Assembly: GCF_001544975.2 (NCBI RefSeq)
Contig: NZ_FCOG02000030.1
Location: 1 to 64,000, forward strand
DNA from: Caballeronia arationis
Lineage (GTDB): Bacteria > Pseudomonadota > Gammaproteobacteria > Burkholderiales > Burkholderiaceae
Reading direction: 5' to 3'
DNA: 64,000 nt
Part shown: positions 20,071 to 28,318 of the stretch, piece by piece
Layout of the letters: every line of letters begins with the position of its first letter
Position numbering within the stretch: the first letter of the stretch is position 1
Notes under the pieces: generated by a model
What the model was told of the DNA's origin: nothing
What the model saw: the letters and a program-made list of their open reading frames with translations, nothing else
The model's database searches: none
Position numbers and translations under genes: made by a program

Positions 20071-20727
20071 ATGAACCGACTGTACAAGTCTCTGATGGTG
20101 CTTCAAGTTGCAGCAACGTTCGGTGGATTGGCAGTGTCAGTACAAGCGGCAGAGCCCGCCCAGCCTGCAAAACCGGATTTGAACCGGGGACAGGCAATCG
20201 CAACCCAGGTATGTGCCGCGTGTCACGCGGCGGACGGCAACAGCGCCGGCGCGGCGTTTCCGAAGCTCGCGGGCCAGCATGCCGAATACATCGTCAAGCA
20301 GTTGAAGGATTACAAGACGCAGCCGGGCGCAAAGGCGCCGGCGCGCAACAACCCGATCATGGCGGGCATCGCGAGCGCGCTGTCGGATCAGGATGCGGTC
20401 AACGTCGCGGCTTACTTCGCGTCGCAGAAAACCAAGCCGGGCTTCGCGCGCGACAAGAACACCGTCGCGCTCGGCCAGAAGATCTACCGCGGCGGCATCG
20501 CGGACAAGGGCGTGCCCGCGTGCGCGGCCTGTCACGGCGCCGCCGGCATGGGTATTCCGGTGCAGTATCCGCGGCTGTCGTGGCAGTGGGGCGACTACAC
20601 CGCGGCGCAGCTGACCGCGTTCGCACAGGGCACGCGCAACAACAGCGAGCCGATGCACACGATCTCGCTGCGCCTTACCGATGCCGAGATCAAGGCGGTC
20701 TCGGACTACATCGCAGGTTTGCATTAA
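20071..20727 (+). CDS. Dihaem cytochrome c4
   Basis: A periplasmic or membrane-associated electron carrier that feeds terminal oxidases. ATG 20071 (MNRLYKSLMVLQV) gives 218 residues with a signal peptide ending near VSVQAAEP. Two haem c sites are present, C48-A-A-C51-H52 and C151-A-A-C154-H155, one per domain, which is the c4 architecture. Candidate axial methionines are in NNPIMAGI and SEPMHTIS. It lies just before the cytochrome c assembly genes ccs1 and ccsB, which presumably load its haems. Confidence 0.92.
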   Translation: MNRLYKSLMVLQVAATFGGLAVSVQAAEPAQPAKPDLNRGQAIATQVCAACHAADGNSAGAAFPKLAGQHAEYIVKQLKDYKTQPGAKAPARNNPIMAGIASALSDQDAVNVAAYFASQKTKPGFARDKNTVALGQKIYRGGIADKGVPACAACHGAAGMGIPVQYPRLSWQWGDYTAAQLTAFAQGTRNNSEPMHTISLRLTDAEIKAVSDYIAGLH

Positions 20728-20802
20728 GTTGAGTTAGGCATCACGCGTCGAAGAGCGTCCAGCGATCCGCCGCGCGACAACCGATCGCGCAGCAATCGCC
20801 CA

Positions 20803-20889
20803 TATTATGAAGCCGGTCCGACGAGACCGGCGCAAACAAGAAAAGGGTGGGACGTCGGTCAATGACCGCTGGCGTCTCCACCCTTTTTT
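20803..20889 (+). terminator. Two hairpins and a terminator between cytochrome c4 and ccs1
   Basis: GCCGGTC/GACCGGC (20812-20818, 20825-20831) is followed by a long stem, AAAAGGGTGG (20841-20850) with CCACCCTTTT (20878-20887). Inner pairs are GACG/CGTC and GGTC-AAT-GACC, and the T-run ends at 20889. Only 20 bases separate it from the ccs1 ATG, so it may attenuate read-through into ccs1. A TATTAT at 20803-20808 could start a short RNA. Confidence 0.7.
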
Positions 20890-20909
20890 GCTGTCCAGTC
20901 GGAGTTTGA

Positions 20910-23156
20910 ATGAGCGTCACCACCTCGGGAATGCAGTCGAAGTCGAGTCGTCGGGCTGTCAGGCATTTCGTCGAACTCGTCAGTTCGATGCGTTTCGCGA
21001 TTGCCCTGCTCGTCGTGCTTGCCATCGCGAGCATCATCGGCACGGTCCTCACGCAGGAAGATCCGTACCCGAACTACGTCAACCAGTTCGGTCCGTTCTG
21101 GGCCACCATCTTCCGCGGCCTGAGCCTCTACACCGTGTACAGCGCGTGGTGGTTCATGGTGATCATGATCTTCCTGGTGATCTCGGTGTCGCTGTGCGTG
21201 ATCCGCAACGGCCCGAAGATGATCGCCGACATGAAGAGCTGGAAGGACCGCGTGCGCGAAGGCAGCCTGCGCGCGTTCCATCACAAGGGCGAATTCGCGG
21301 TGACGACGAACCGCGCCGAGACGTCCGCGACCTTGCAACGGCTGTCGGCGAAACTCGGCTACAAGCTCGTCACGCGCGAGACCGAAAGCGGCGCAACGCT
21401 GATCGCGGCCAAGCGCGGGGCGCTCACGAAACTCGGGTATATCTCGGCGCATCTGGCGATTGTCGTGATCTGCCTCGGCGGGCTGCTCGACAGCAACCTG
21501 CCGATCAAGCTGCAAATGTGGCTCTTCAACAAGACGCCGGTCAGCACGAACGCCGTCATCAACGACATCCCGCCGGAACACCGCCTTTCCTCGACTAATC
21601 CGACGTTTCGCGGCTACGCGTGGGTGCCCGAGGGGCAATACGTCGGCACGGCGATCCTGAACCAGCAGGACGGATCGCTGATTCAGGACCTGCCGTTCTC
21701 GATCCAGCTCGACAAGTTCATCGTCGATTACTACTCGACCGGCATGCCGAAGCTCTTCGCGAGCGATATCGTGGTGACGGATCACGCGACCGGCAAGCGC
21801 ATTCCGGCGCGCATCGAAGTGAACAAGCCGTTCACCTACGACGGCATCTCCATTTACCAGTCGAGTTTCCAGGACGGCGGCTCGAAGCTCGAAATGACCG
21901 CCTGGCCGATGTCCGGCGAAAGCCCCAAGACGATGCCGTTCAACGGCGCGATCGGCGGCACGGCGCCGATCAGTTCGCAGATGATCGGTGCAAAGGGCGA
22001 CACGGTCGAATTCACCGATTTCCGCGCGATCAACGTCGAGAACGTCACGAACGGGAGCGGCGAGATCGATGCACGCGGCGTCGGCCAGACGCATTCGCTC
22101 AAGCAGGCTTTCGATGAGCGCCTCGGTTCGGGCGCGAAAACGTCGAAACCGAACGACCTGCGTAATGTCGGGCCGTCGGTGCAGTACAAGGTGCGCGGCA
22201 CGGACGGGCAGGCGCGTGAATACAACAACTACATGCTGCCGGTCGACGTGGGCGGCCAGCAGATGTTCCTTGCCGGCATGCGCGTGAGTCCGAACGATCC
22301 ATTCCGCTACCTGCGCATTCCCGCCGACGAGCAGAACTCCGTCAAACAGTGGATGCTGCTGCGCGCGGCGCTCGCGACGCCGGCAACGCGCATCGAAGCG
22401 GCGCATCGTTTTGCGCAGCGCTCGGTGCCGCAGTCGAGCGGCGAGTTGCAGAAGCATCTGGAAGAGAGCGCCGTTCGCGTGCTGAATCTCTTCGCGGGCG
22501 CCGACGAATCCGGCGCGGCGCCGCAGAACGGTCAGGTGAATGGAGGCTTCCAGGCGATCGCGAGCTTCATTGACCGCTCGGTGCCGAAGGGCGAGCAAGA
22601 AAAGGCGGCGGGTCTGCTGCTGCGCATGCTGGAAGGCGCGACGTGGGACGTGTGGCAGATCGCGCGCGCACAAAACGGCCTGCCGGAAGCCAAGGTCGAC
22701 GAAAAGACGACCGCTTTCGTGCAATCGTCGATCAACGCGCTTTCCGACAGCTTTCTGTACGGATCGCCGGTTTTCCTGCAACTGGATTCGTTCAAGCAGA
22801 TCCAGGCGTCGGTGTTCCAGCTCACGCGCGCGCCGGGTAAAAAACTGGTGTATCTTGGCAGCCTCCTGCTCGTGCTCGGCATTTTCGCGATGTTCTACGT
22901 CCGCGAACGCCGGCTCTGGTTCTGGCTCAAAGATAAAGACGAGGGCGGCGCGACGGTCCTGATGGCAATGTCCACCGCGCGCAGAACGCTCGACTTCGAA
23001 AAGGAATTCGCCCAGACGCGCGACACCGTCGCTGCCACGCTCGGCGGCAGGCCGGTCGCCGTGGCCGGCGAGACGGTCGAGGCCGTCGGCGGCCCGGCGT
23101 CGCAACCCGCCGCCGCGCCCTCCGAATCCGTCGGCTCGCACGAATCAACTCGGTAA
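20910..23156 (+). CDS. ccs1: Cytochrome c biogenesis protein Ccs1/ResB
   Basis: Ccs1 and CcsB form the system II haem export and cytochrome c synthase complex in the inner membrane. The protein has 748 residues. Three N-terminal membrane segments are seen near residues 30-50 (MRFAIALLVVLAIASIIGTV), 70-100 and 170-190 (ISAHLAIVVICLGGL). A large periplasmic domain follows, then a last membrane segment near 650-670 (VYLGSLLLVLGIFAMFYV). The C-terminal tail is Ala/Pro-rich. ccsB begins four bases after its stop. Some systems use the name resB for this gene. Confidence 0.93.
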   Translation: MSVTTSGMQSKSSRRAVRHFVELVSSMRFAIALLVVLAIASIIGTVLTQEDPYPNYVNQFGPFWATIFRGLSLYTVYSAWWFMVIMIFLVISVSLCVIRNGPKMIADMKSWKDRVREGSLRAFHHKGEFAVTTNRAETSATLQRLSAKLGYKLVTRETESGATLIAAKRGALTKLGYISAHLAIVVICLGGLLDSNLPIKLQMWLFNKTPVSTNAVINDIPPEHRLSSTNPTFRGYAWVPEGQYVGTAILNQQDGSLIQDLPFSIQLDKFIVDYYSTGMPKLFASDIVVTDHATGKRIPARIEVNKPFTYDGISIYQSSFQDGGSKLEMTAWPMSGESPKTMPFNGAIGGTAPISSQMIGAKGDTVEFTDFRAINVENVTNGSGEIDARGVGQTHSLKQAFDERLGSGAKTSKPNDLRNVGPSVQYKVRGTDGQAREYNNYMLPVDVGGQQMFLAGMRVSPNDPFRYLRIPADEQNSVKQWMLLRAALATPATRIEAAHRFAQRSVPQSSGELQKHLEESAVRVLNLFAGADESGAAPQNGQVNGGFQAIASFIDRSVPKGEQEKAAGLLLRMLEGATWDVWQIARAQNGLPEAKVDEKTTAFVQSSINALSDSFLYGSPVFLQLDSFKQIQASVFQLTRAPGKKLVYLGSLLLVLGIFAMFYVRERRLWFWLKDKDEGGATVLMAMSTARRTLDFEKEFAQTRDTVAATLGGRPVAVAGETVEAVGGPASQPAAAPSESVGSHESTR

Positions 23157-23160
23157 GATC

Positions 23161-24387
23161 ATGGCTCTCACTCAAGCTTCCTCACGTTCGACTCCGGCAG
23201 CGCAGCGTAGCGTGCAAAACCCGGCGCAAACTCCCGCACAGAGTCCTGTCGATGCGGCCCTTTTCGACGACCGTCCGTTCCTGAAGAAACTCGGCGCGCT
23301 CGACTGGCTTTTCGCACTGGCGATGGTGGCGGGCGCGGTTTTCGCGCTGAACCGCTACTACCCGTTCATGGATTACTACGACAAGGCGGTGCTGATCGCA
23401 GCCGTGCCGACCTTCGTCGTGCTCGGCTGGCGCTGGAAGCCGGTGCGGCTCCTGATCGCGATGATCGCACTGCTGTCGCTCTCGGCGATCCAGCTTTATC
23501 ACGCCGATCTCGCCCGCGCCGACACCAACTTCTTCCTGAAGTATTTCCTGTCGAGCCAGTCCGCCATCCTGTGGATGAGCGCGCTGTTCATCCTCGCGAC
23601 GGTGTTCTACTGGATCGGCCTCCTGTCGCGCTCTGCCACGGGTGGCGCGATCGGATCGCGCATGACGTGGGTCGCGGTGCTGATGGGTTTCGTCGGCCTG
23701 ATGGTGCGCTGGTACGAGTCGTATCTGATTGGCACGGACGTCGGTCACATTCCGATCTCGAATCTGTATGAAGTCTTCGTGCTGTTCTGCCTGATCACAT
23801 CGCTCTTCTACCTGTACTACGAGCAGCATTACGCCACCCGCGCGATGGGCGCGTTCGTGCTGCTCGTGATCGGCGCGGCGGTCGGCTTCCTGATGTGGTA
23901 CTCGATTGCCCGCGACGCGCAGCAGATCCAGCCGCTCGTCCCGGCGCTGCAAAGCTGGTGGATGAAGATCCACGTGCCGGCGAACTTCATCGGTTATGGC
24001 AGCTTCGCGCTGTCGGCGATGGTGTCGGTCGCGTATCTCGCGAAGCAGCGCGGCGTGCTGGCCGACCGCCTGCCGTCGCTCGAAGTTCTCGACGACGTCA
24101 TGTACAAGTCGATCGCGGTGGGCTTCGCGTTCTTCACGATCGCGACCATTCTCGGCGCGCTGTGGGCCGCCGAGGCTTGGGGCGGCTACTGGAGCTGGGA
24201 CCCGAAGGAAACCTGGGCGCTGATCGTCTGGCTGAACTACGCGGCGTGGCTGCACATGCGCCTGATGAAGGGCCTGCGCGGCGCCGCCGCTGCGTGGTGG
24301 GCGCTCACGGGGCTAATCGTCACGACGTTCGCGTTCCTCGGCGTCAACATGTTCCTTTCGGGGCTGCACAGCTACGGCAAGCTGTAA
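23161..24387 (+). CDS. ccsB: Cytochrome c biogenesis protein CcsB/CcsA (ResC-type)
   Basis: This is the haem-handling half of the system II cytochrome c synthase. The protein has 408 residues and about eight membrane segments. The tryptophan-rich haem-binding WWD motif is clear ([18 protein letters not shown], about residues 339-356). Conserved histidines flank it, one in [17 protein letters not shown] and one near the C-terminus (GLHSYGKL). A short Ser/Gln-rich cytoplasmic leader precedes the first membrane segment. It is transcribed with ccs1. Confidence 0.94.
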   Translation: MALTQASSRSTPAAQRSVQNPAQTPAQSPVDAALFDDRPFLKKLGALDWLFALAMVAGAVFALNRYYPFMDYYDKAVLIAAVPTFVVLGWRWKPVRLLIAMIALLSLSAIQLYHADLARADTNFFLKYFLSSQSAILWMSALFILATVFYWIGLLSRSATGGAIGSRMTWVAVLMGFVGLMVRWYESYLIGTDVGHIPISNLYEVFVLFCLITSLFYLYYEQHYATRAMGAFVLLVIGAAVGFLMWYSIARDAQQIQPLVPALQSWWMKIHVPANFIGYGSFALSAMVSVAYLAKQRGVLADRLPSLEVLDDVMYKSIAVGFAFFTIATILGALWAAEAWGGYWSWDPKETWALIVWLNYAAWLHMRLMKGLRGAAAAWWALTGLIVTTFAFLGVNMFLSGLHSYGKL

Positions 24388-24410
24388 TCCGGCGAGCCGC
24401 CACCCGACTA

Positions 24411-24448
24411 AAAAACCGTCACGCAGATCTTGCTGGCGGTTTTTTTTT
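24411..24448 (+). terminator. Intrinsic terminator after ccsB
   Basis: AAAAACCGTCA (24411-24421) pairs with TGGCGGTTTTT (24434-24444, one U-G pair), and the T-run continues to 24448. It lies 24 bases after the ccsB stop. Confidence 0.8.
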
Positions 24449-24556
24449 CGCCGTCCGCGGAATAGGCGCATCCGAACGCCTGTTCAACCTTTATATCTAT
24501 CGGGAATGCGCGCGCGCCGACCCGGCGCGACGGCGGAACCGGCCAGGGGCAGCAAA

Positions 24557-25546
24557 ATGTGGATCAAACGAGATCGTCAGCTTTACGGCGACGACATTGC
24601 GCGAAGCGAGATCACGCCGCGCGAGGTGTTCGAGAACCGCCGCCGCGTGCTGCGGGCGATGGGCGCGATGGCGGCGACGGGTTTGGTCGGCGCGACCGGC
24701 GAAGCCTTTGCCGCGATGACCTCGCCCGATGCGAAGGGCCAGAAGCTCGCGGCGACGATGAATTCGAAATTCGTCGTCACCGACAAGGTCACGCCGTTCA
24801 AGGACATCACGTCGTACAACAATTACTACGAGTTCGGCACCGACAAGGGCGACCCGGTGCAGAACGCGCACTCGCTGCGGCCGAAGCCGTGGAAGATTTC
24901 GGTCGAAGGCGCGATCAAGAATCCGAAGGTGTACGACATCGATGAAATCCTGAAACTCGCGCCGCTCGAGGAACGCGTGTACCGGCTGCGCTGCGTGGAA
25001 GGCTGGTCGATGGTGATTCCGTGGATCGGCGTGTCGCTTTCGGAACTCATCAAGCGCGTCGAACCGACGAGCAACGCGAAGTACGTGCAGTTCATCACGC
25101 TCGCCGATCCGTCGCAGATGCCGGGGCTTTCCACGCCAATCCTCGACTGGCCGTATTCCGAAGGCCTGCGCATGGACGAGGCGATGAATCCGCTGACGCT
25201 GCTCACCGTCGGCCTGTACGGACAGGTTCTGCCGAATCAGAACGGCGCGCCGGTTCGTGTGATCGTGCCCTGGAAATATGGTTTCAAGAGCGCGAAATCG
25301 CTGGTGAAGATCCGCTTCGTCGAAAAGCAGCCGCCGACGAGCTGGAACACCTACGCGCCGAGCGAATACGGCTTCTATTCGAACGTGAATCCGACAGTCG
25401 ATCACCCGCGCTGGAGTCAGGCGACGGAGCGGCGCATCGGTGAGGACGGGTTCTTCCAGCCGAAGCGCAAGACGCTGATGTTCAACGGTTACGGCGATCA
25501 GGTTGCGTCGCTGTATCAGGGCATGGATCTGAAGAAGAACTTCTGA
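24557..25546 (+). CDS. msrP: Protein-methionine-sulfoxide reductase MsrP, molybdopterin subunit
   Basis: MsrP repairs oxidised methionines of periplasmic proteins using electrons from MsrQ. The start at ATG 24557 ([18 protein letters not shown]) gives 329 residues. A Tat signal is visible ([16 protein letters not shown], near residues 28-43), ending at GEAFAA. The molybdenum-ligating cysteine is C146 in [11 protein letters not shown]. The C-terminal [19 protein letters not shown] is typical. msrQ follows directly. Confidence 0.95.
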   Translation: MWIKRDRQLYGDDIARSEITPREVFENRRRVLRAMGAMAATGLVGATGEAFAAMTSPDAKGQKLAATMNSKFVVTDKVTPFKDITSYNNYYEFGTDKGDPVQNAHSLRPKPWKISVEGAIKNPKVYDIDEILKLAPLEERVYRLRCVEGWSMVIPWIGVSLSELIKRVEPTSNAKYVQFITLADPSQMPGLSTPILDWPYSEGLRMDEAMNPLTLLTVGLYGQVLPNQNGAPVRVIVPWKYGFKSAKSLVKIRFVEKQPPTSWNTYAPSEYGFYSNVNPTVDHPRWSQATERRIGEDGFFQPKRKTLMFNGYGDQVASLYQGMDLKKNF

Positions 25547-26209
25547 GTGGACCGCATGCCAACCGCATCCGATATCAAGCGGCCTGCGTCTAAAGCAGCG
25601 AGGTCGAGCAGCGGCTGGATCGTGCCGGCGAAGGTGATCGTGTTCATGGCGGCGCTCTATCCGCTCGCGCGCCTCGTGTTCCTCGGCGTCACGGATGGAC
25701 TCGGCGCCAATCCGATCGAATTCATCACGCGCTCGACCGGCCTCTGGACGCTCGTCTACCTGTGCATCACGCTCGCGATCACGCCGGCGCGGCGGTTGAC
25801 CGGCGCGAATGCGCTCCTGCGGTTTCGCCGGATGCTCGGTCTCTATGCGTTCTTCTACGCCGCGTTGCATTTCACGACGTACCTGTGGTTCGACAAATGG
25901 TTCGACGTCGCCGCAATCGTGAAGGACATCGGCAAGCGGCCGTTCATCACGGTCGGGTTCGCTGCGTTCGTGCTGCTGATTCCGCTCGCGGTCACCTCGC
26001 CGAAAGCGATGGTGAAAAAGCTCGGCCGCCGCTGGCAGACACTGCACCGAGCCATCTACGCGATCGCAACGCTCGTGATCCTGCATTTCTGGTGGATGAA
26101 GGCGGGCAAGCACGATCTGACTCTGCCGAAGATTTACGGTGCGATCGTCGTGGCGCTGCTGGGCTGGCGGCTGATTGTATGGCTTCGAAGCAAGAGCGCG
26201 CGAGGATAA
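25547..26209 (+). CDS. msrQ: MsrQ haem-binding membrane subunit
   Basis: MsrQ is an inner-membrane b-type haem protein that passes respiratory electrons to MsrP. The protein has 220 residues if GTG 25547 is used, directly after the msrP stop; ATG 25556 (MPTASDIKRP) is equally possible. About six membrane segments are seen. Haem-ligand histidines are likely in FFYAALHFTTYLW and LHRAIYAIATLVILHFWWM. It was formerly called YedZ. A bidirectional terminator follows. Confidence 0.92.
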   Translation: MDRMPTASDIKRPASKAARSSSGWIVPAKVIVFMAALYPLARLVFLGVTDGLGANPIEFITRSTGLWTLVYLCITLAITPARRLTGANALLRFRRMLGLYAFFYAALHFTTYLWFDKWFDVAAIVKDIGKRPFITVGFAAFVLLIPLAVTSPKAMVKKLGRRWQTLHRAIYAIATLVILHFWWMKAGKHDLTLPKIYGAIVVALLGWRLIVWLRSKSARG

Positions 26210-26210
26210 A

Positions 26211-26240
26211 AAAAGCGATGCCGAGGCATCGCTTTTATTT
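26211..26240. terminator. Bidirectional terminator between msrQ and lysA
   Basis: AAAAGCGATGCC (26211-26222) and GGCATCGCTTTT (26225-26236) form a 12-base-pair stem with A and T flanks, serving convergent msrQ (+) and lysA (-). The core resembles that of the dsbD/hemB terminator. Confidence 0.88.
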
Positions 26241-26264
26241 GGTAGCGCTGGGAAGCGCCGACGC

Positions 26265-27527
26265 TCACTCCGGCAGAATCGATTCCCCGGCGAAAAGTTG
26301 CTTCACTTCCTCGCGCTCGCGCACGAGGCGCGCACGTTCGTGGTCGACCATCACTTCGGCGGCGCGCGGACGCGTGTTGTAGTTCGAGCTCATCACGAAG
26401 CCATACGCGCCGGCCGAGCAGACCGCGAGCAGGTCGCCCGGTTCGACCGCAAGTTCGCGGTCGCGTCCGAGCCAGTCGCCGCTTTCGCACACCGGCCCGA
26501 CGACGTCGTACACGTGCGCCGGCGCCGCGCGTTTCACGACCGGAACGATGCGGTGGAACGCCTCGTACATCGCCGGGCGCGCGAGGTCGTTCATCGCGGC
26601 ATCGACGATGGCGAAGTTTTTTTCCTCACCCGGCTTCAGATACTCGACGCGCGTCAGCAGCACGCCCGCATTGCCGACGAGCGAGCGTCCCGGCTCGAAA
26701 TACACTTCGCGCTGGCCGTGGCCGCGCTTCTCGATATGCGCGAGCACCGCGCGCACGAAATCGCCGATATCGGGTGGCGTCTCGTCGTCGTACGTAATAC
26801 CGAGGCCGCCGCCGACGTCGACGTGACGAATCTGCGCGCCGTCTGCCTCGACCTGCTCGACGAGTTCGAGCAGCTTGTCGACCGCATCGAGATATGGGCT
26901 GATTTCGGTGATCTGCGAGCCGATGTGGCAGTCGATCCCGATCACGTCTAGATTCGACATCGCGGCGGCTTCGCGATAGGTCGCGCGCGCGTCGGCGAAT
27001 GCTACGCCGAACTTGTTCGATTTCAGCCCGGTGGAAATATAAGGATGCGTTTTCGCATCGACGTCCGGATTCACGCGCAGCGACACGGGCGCCTTCTTGC
27101 CCGCAGCCTTCGCCACGTCGTTCAGCGCGTGCAGTTCCGGGATCGATTCGACGTTGAAGCACTTGACGCCCGCGTCGAGCGCCTCGCGCATTTCGGCTGC
27201 CGTCTTGCCGACGCCCGAGAACACCGTGTCTTCGGCCTTGCCGCCCGCGGCCAGCACGCGGGCCAGTTCGCCCGACGAGACGATGTCGAACCCCGCGCCC
27301 AGCCGCGCGAACACGTTGAGCACCGCGAGATTGCTGTTCGCCTTTACGGCGACGTGGATTTTGGCGAGTTTGCCATCGCACGCGTCCGCGTAGGCGCGAT
27401 AGGCGGCGGTCAACGCGCTGCGCGAATAGACGTAGAGGGGCGTGCCGAACTGGTCGGCGAGCGAGGCGGCGGACACACCTTCGGTGTGCAGCACGTCGTC
27501 GACGTAGGAGAATGCGGATTGAGTCAT
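26265..27527 (-). CDS. lysA: Diaminopimelate decarboxylase
   Basis: LysA decarboxylates meso-diaminopimelate to lysine, the last step of the pathway, using PLP. The protein has 420 residues. The PLP lysine is K62 (IHVAVKANSNLAVLN). The glycine-rich phosphate loop is in VDVGGGLGITYDDE, and the catalytic cysteine region is VVGPVCESGDWLG. The C-terminal SSNYNTRPRAAEVMVD is family-typical. It lies downstream of lptM on the minus strand, with a tandem repeat in the junction. Confidence 0.96.
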   Translation of the reverse strand: MTQSAFSYVDDVLHTEGVSAASLADQFGTPLYVYSRSALTAAYRAYADACDGKLAKIHVAVKANSNLAVLNVFARLGAGFDIVSSGELARVLAAGGKAEDTVFSGVGKTAAEMREALDAGVKCFNVESIPELHALNDVAKAAGKKAPVSLRVNPDVDAKTHPYISTGLKSNKFGVAFADARATYREAAAMSNLDVIGIDCHIGSQITEISPYLDAVDKLLELVEQVEADGAQIRHVDVGGGLGITYDDETPPDIGDFVRAVLAHIEKRGHGQREVYFEPGRSLVGNAGVLLTRVEYLKPGEEKNFAIVDAAMNDLARPAMYEAFHRIVPVVKRAAPAHVYDVVGPVCESGDWLGRDRELAVEPGDLLAVCSAGAYGFVMSSNYNTRPRAAEVMVDHERARLVREREEVKQLFAGESILPE

Positions 27528-27562
27528 GCGAAACCTGGGAACGGTGAAGCGTCGGAATCAAC

Positions 27563-27604
27563 AGGCCGGATTCAATAGGCCGGATTCAATAGGCCGGATT
27601 CAAT
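27563..27604. repeat. Three perfect tandem copies of a 14-base unit
   Basis: The unit AGGCCGGATTCAAT is repeated exactly three times (27563-27576, 27577-27590, 27591-27604), with a partial fourth (AGGCCGATG) that is lptM coding sequence. The array lies 36 bases upstream of the lysA start and includes the lptM stop codon. Each copy contains a TGA on the minus strand, so extra copies would not lengthen LptM. Confidence 0.9.
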
Positions 27605-27926
27605 AGGCCGATGATGCGGCTTTGGGTGCCGCGGCACCGGATTTCAGATCAGTGTCCGGTGAAAGCGTGAGCGGCTGGCCGGAGGTATCGGGCACGGAGT
27701 CGTCGTCGGACGTGCCGGGCGTCTTGCCGGTACGCGACGCGTTTTCGCCGGTCGGCGTGACATCGGACGGCGACGCTTCCTGGAGATCGCCCGGACGCTG
27801 GGGCAATGGCGGGGTGGTCGGAAGATAGAGCGCACCGCGCTGACCACAACCACCGAGCGCGCCCGCCACGACGGCGGAAACGGCCAAAGCCGTTACAATC
27901 GCGCTCATCCTGAAAACGACTCGCAT
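27600..27926 (-). CDS. lptM: LptM-type small lipoprotein (YifL family)
   Basis: LptM is an outer-membrane lipoprotein that helps LptD/LptE mature for lipopolysaccharide export. The protein has 108 residues, with a lipobox at C27 (VVAGALGGCGQRGALYLP). The conserved piece after the cysteine (GQRGALYLP) is the family signature. The rest is a Pro/Ser/Thr/Asp-rich tail longer than in enterobacteria. MRVVFRM at 27926 is taken as the start. It is divergent from cyaY by 35 bases. Confidence 0.85.
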   Translation of the reverse strand: MRVVFRMSAIVTALAVSAVVAGALGGCGQRGALYLPTTPPLPQRPGDLQEASPSDVTPTGENASRTGKTPGTSDDDSVPDTSGQPLTLSPDTDLKSGAAAPKAASSAY

Positions 27927-27961
27927 GACTGTCCCTGAATAAATAATCGCTGGAGTTTAGC

Positions 27962-28279
27962 ATGACCGACCAGGAATACCTGACCCTCGCCGAGGCCGCG
28001 CTGACGGCCATCGAACGCTCAGTGGACAAGGCGGAAGCGGATATCGAGTTCGAGCGCAGCGGCAATGTTCTGACGCTGGAATTCGAGAATCGCACGAAGG
28101 TGATCGTCAATTTGCAGCCGCCGAAACACGAGATCTGGCTGGCGGCGAAGGCGGGCGGATTTCACTACAAATACCTCGACGGCCAGTGGCGCGACACGCG
28201 CGACAACTCCGAATTCTTCGCGACGCTGACGAAATACGCGACGGAACAGGCAGGCGAGCCGGTCAGCTTTTCGGCCTGA
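27962..28279 (+). CDS. cyaY: Frataxin-like iron-sulfur protein CyaY
   Basis: CyaY modulates iron-sulfur cluster assembly by IscS and binds iron through an acidic ridge. The protein has 105 residues. The acidic first helix ([18 protein letters not shown] through [10 protein letters not shown]) and the sheet with [20 protein letters not shown] are visible. The [17 protein letters not shown] and [11 protein letters not shown] motifs match the family. It is divergent from lptM-lysA, an order common in proteobacteria. Confidence 0.94.
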   Translation: MTDQEYLTLAEAALTAIERSVDKAEADIEFERSGNVLTLEFENRTKVIVNLQPPKHEIWLAAKAGGFHYKYLDGQWRDTRDNSEFFATLTKYATEQAGEPVSFSA

Positions 28280-28318
28280 CCGGCGCGGGCCGGCAAGCGC
28301 GCTGCTCGCGCGTTTGCC

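Noticed and set aside
20859-23141. A 760-residue minus-strand frame over ccs1
   Set aside because: Antisense shadow; ccs1 shows membrane segments and family motifs.
24497-26113. A 538-residue minus-strand frame over msrP and msrQ
   Set aside because: Spans two real genes in antisense and has no recognisable domain.
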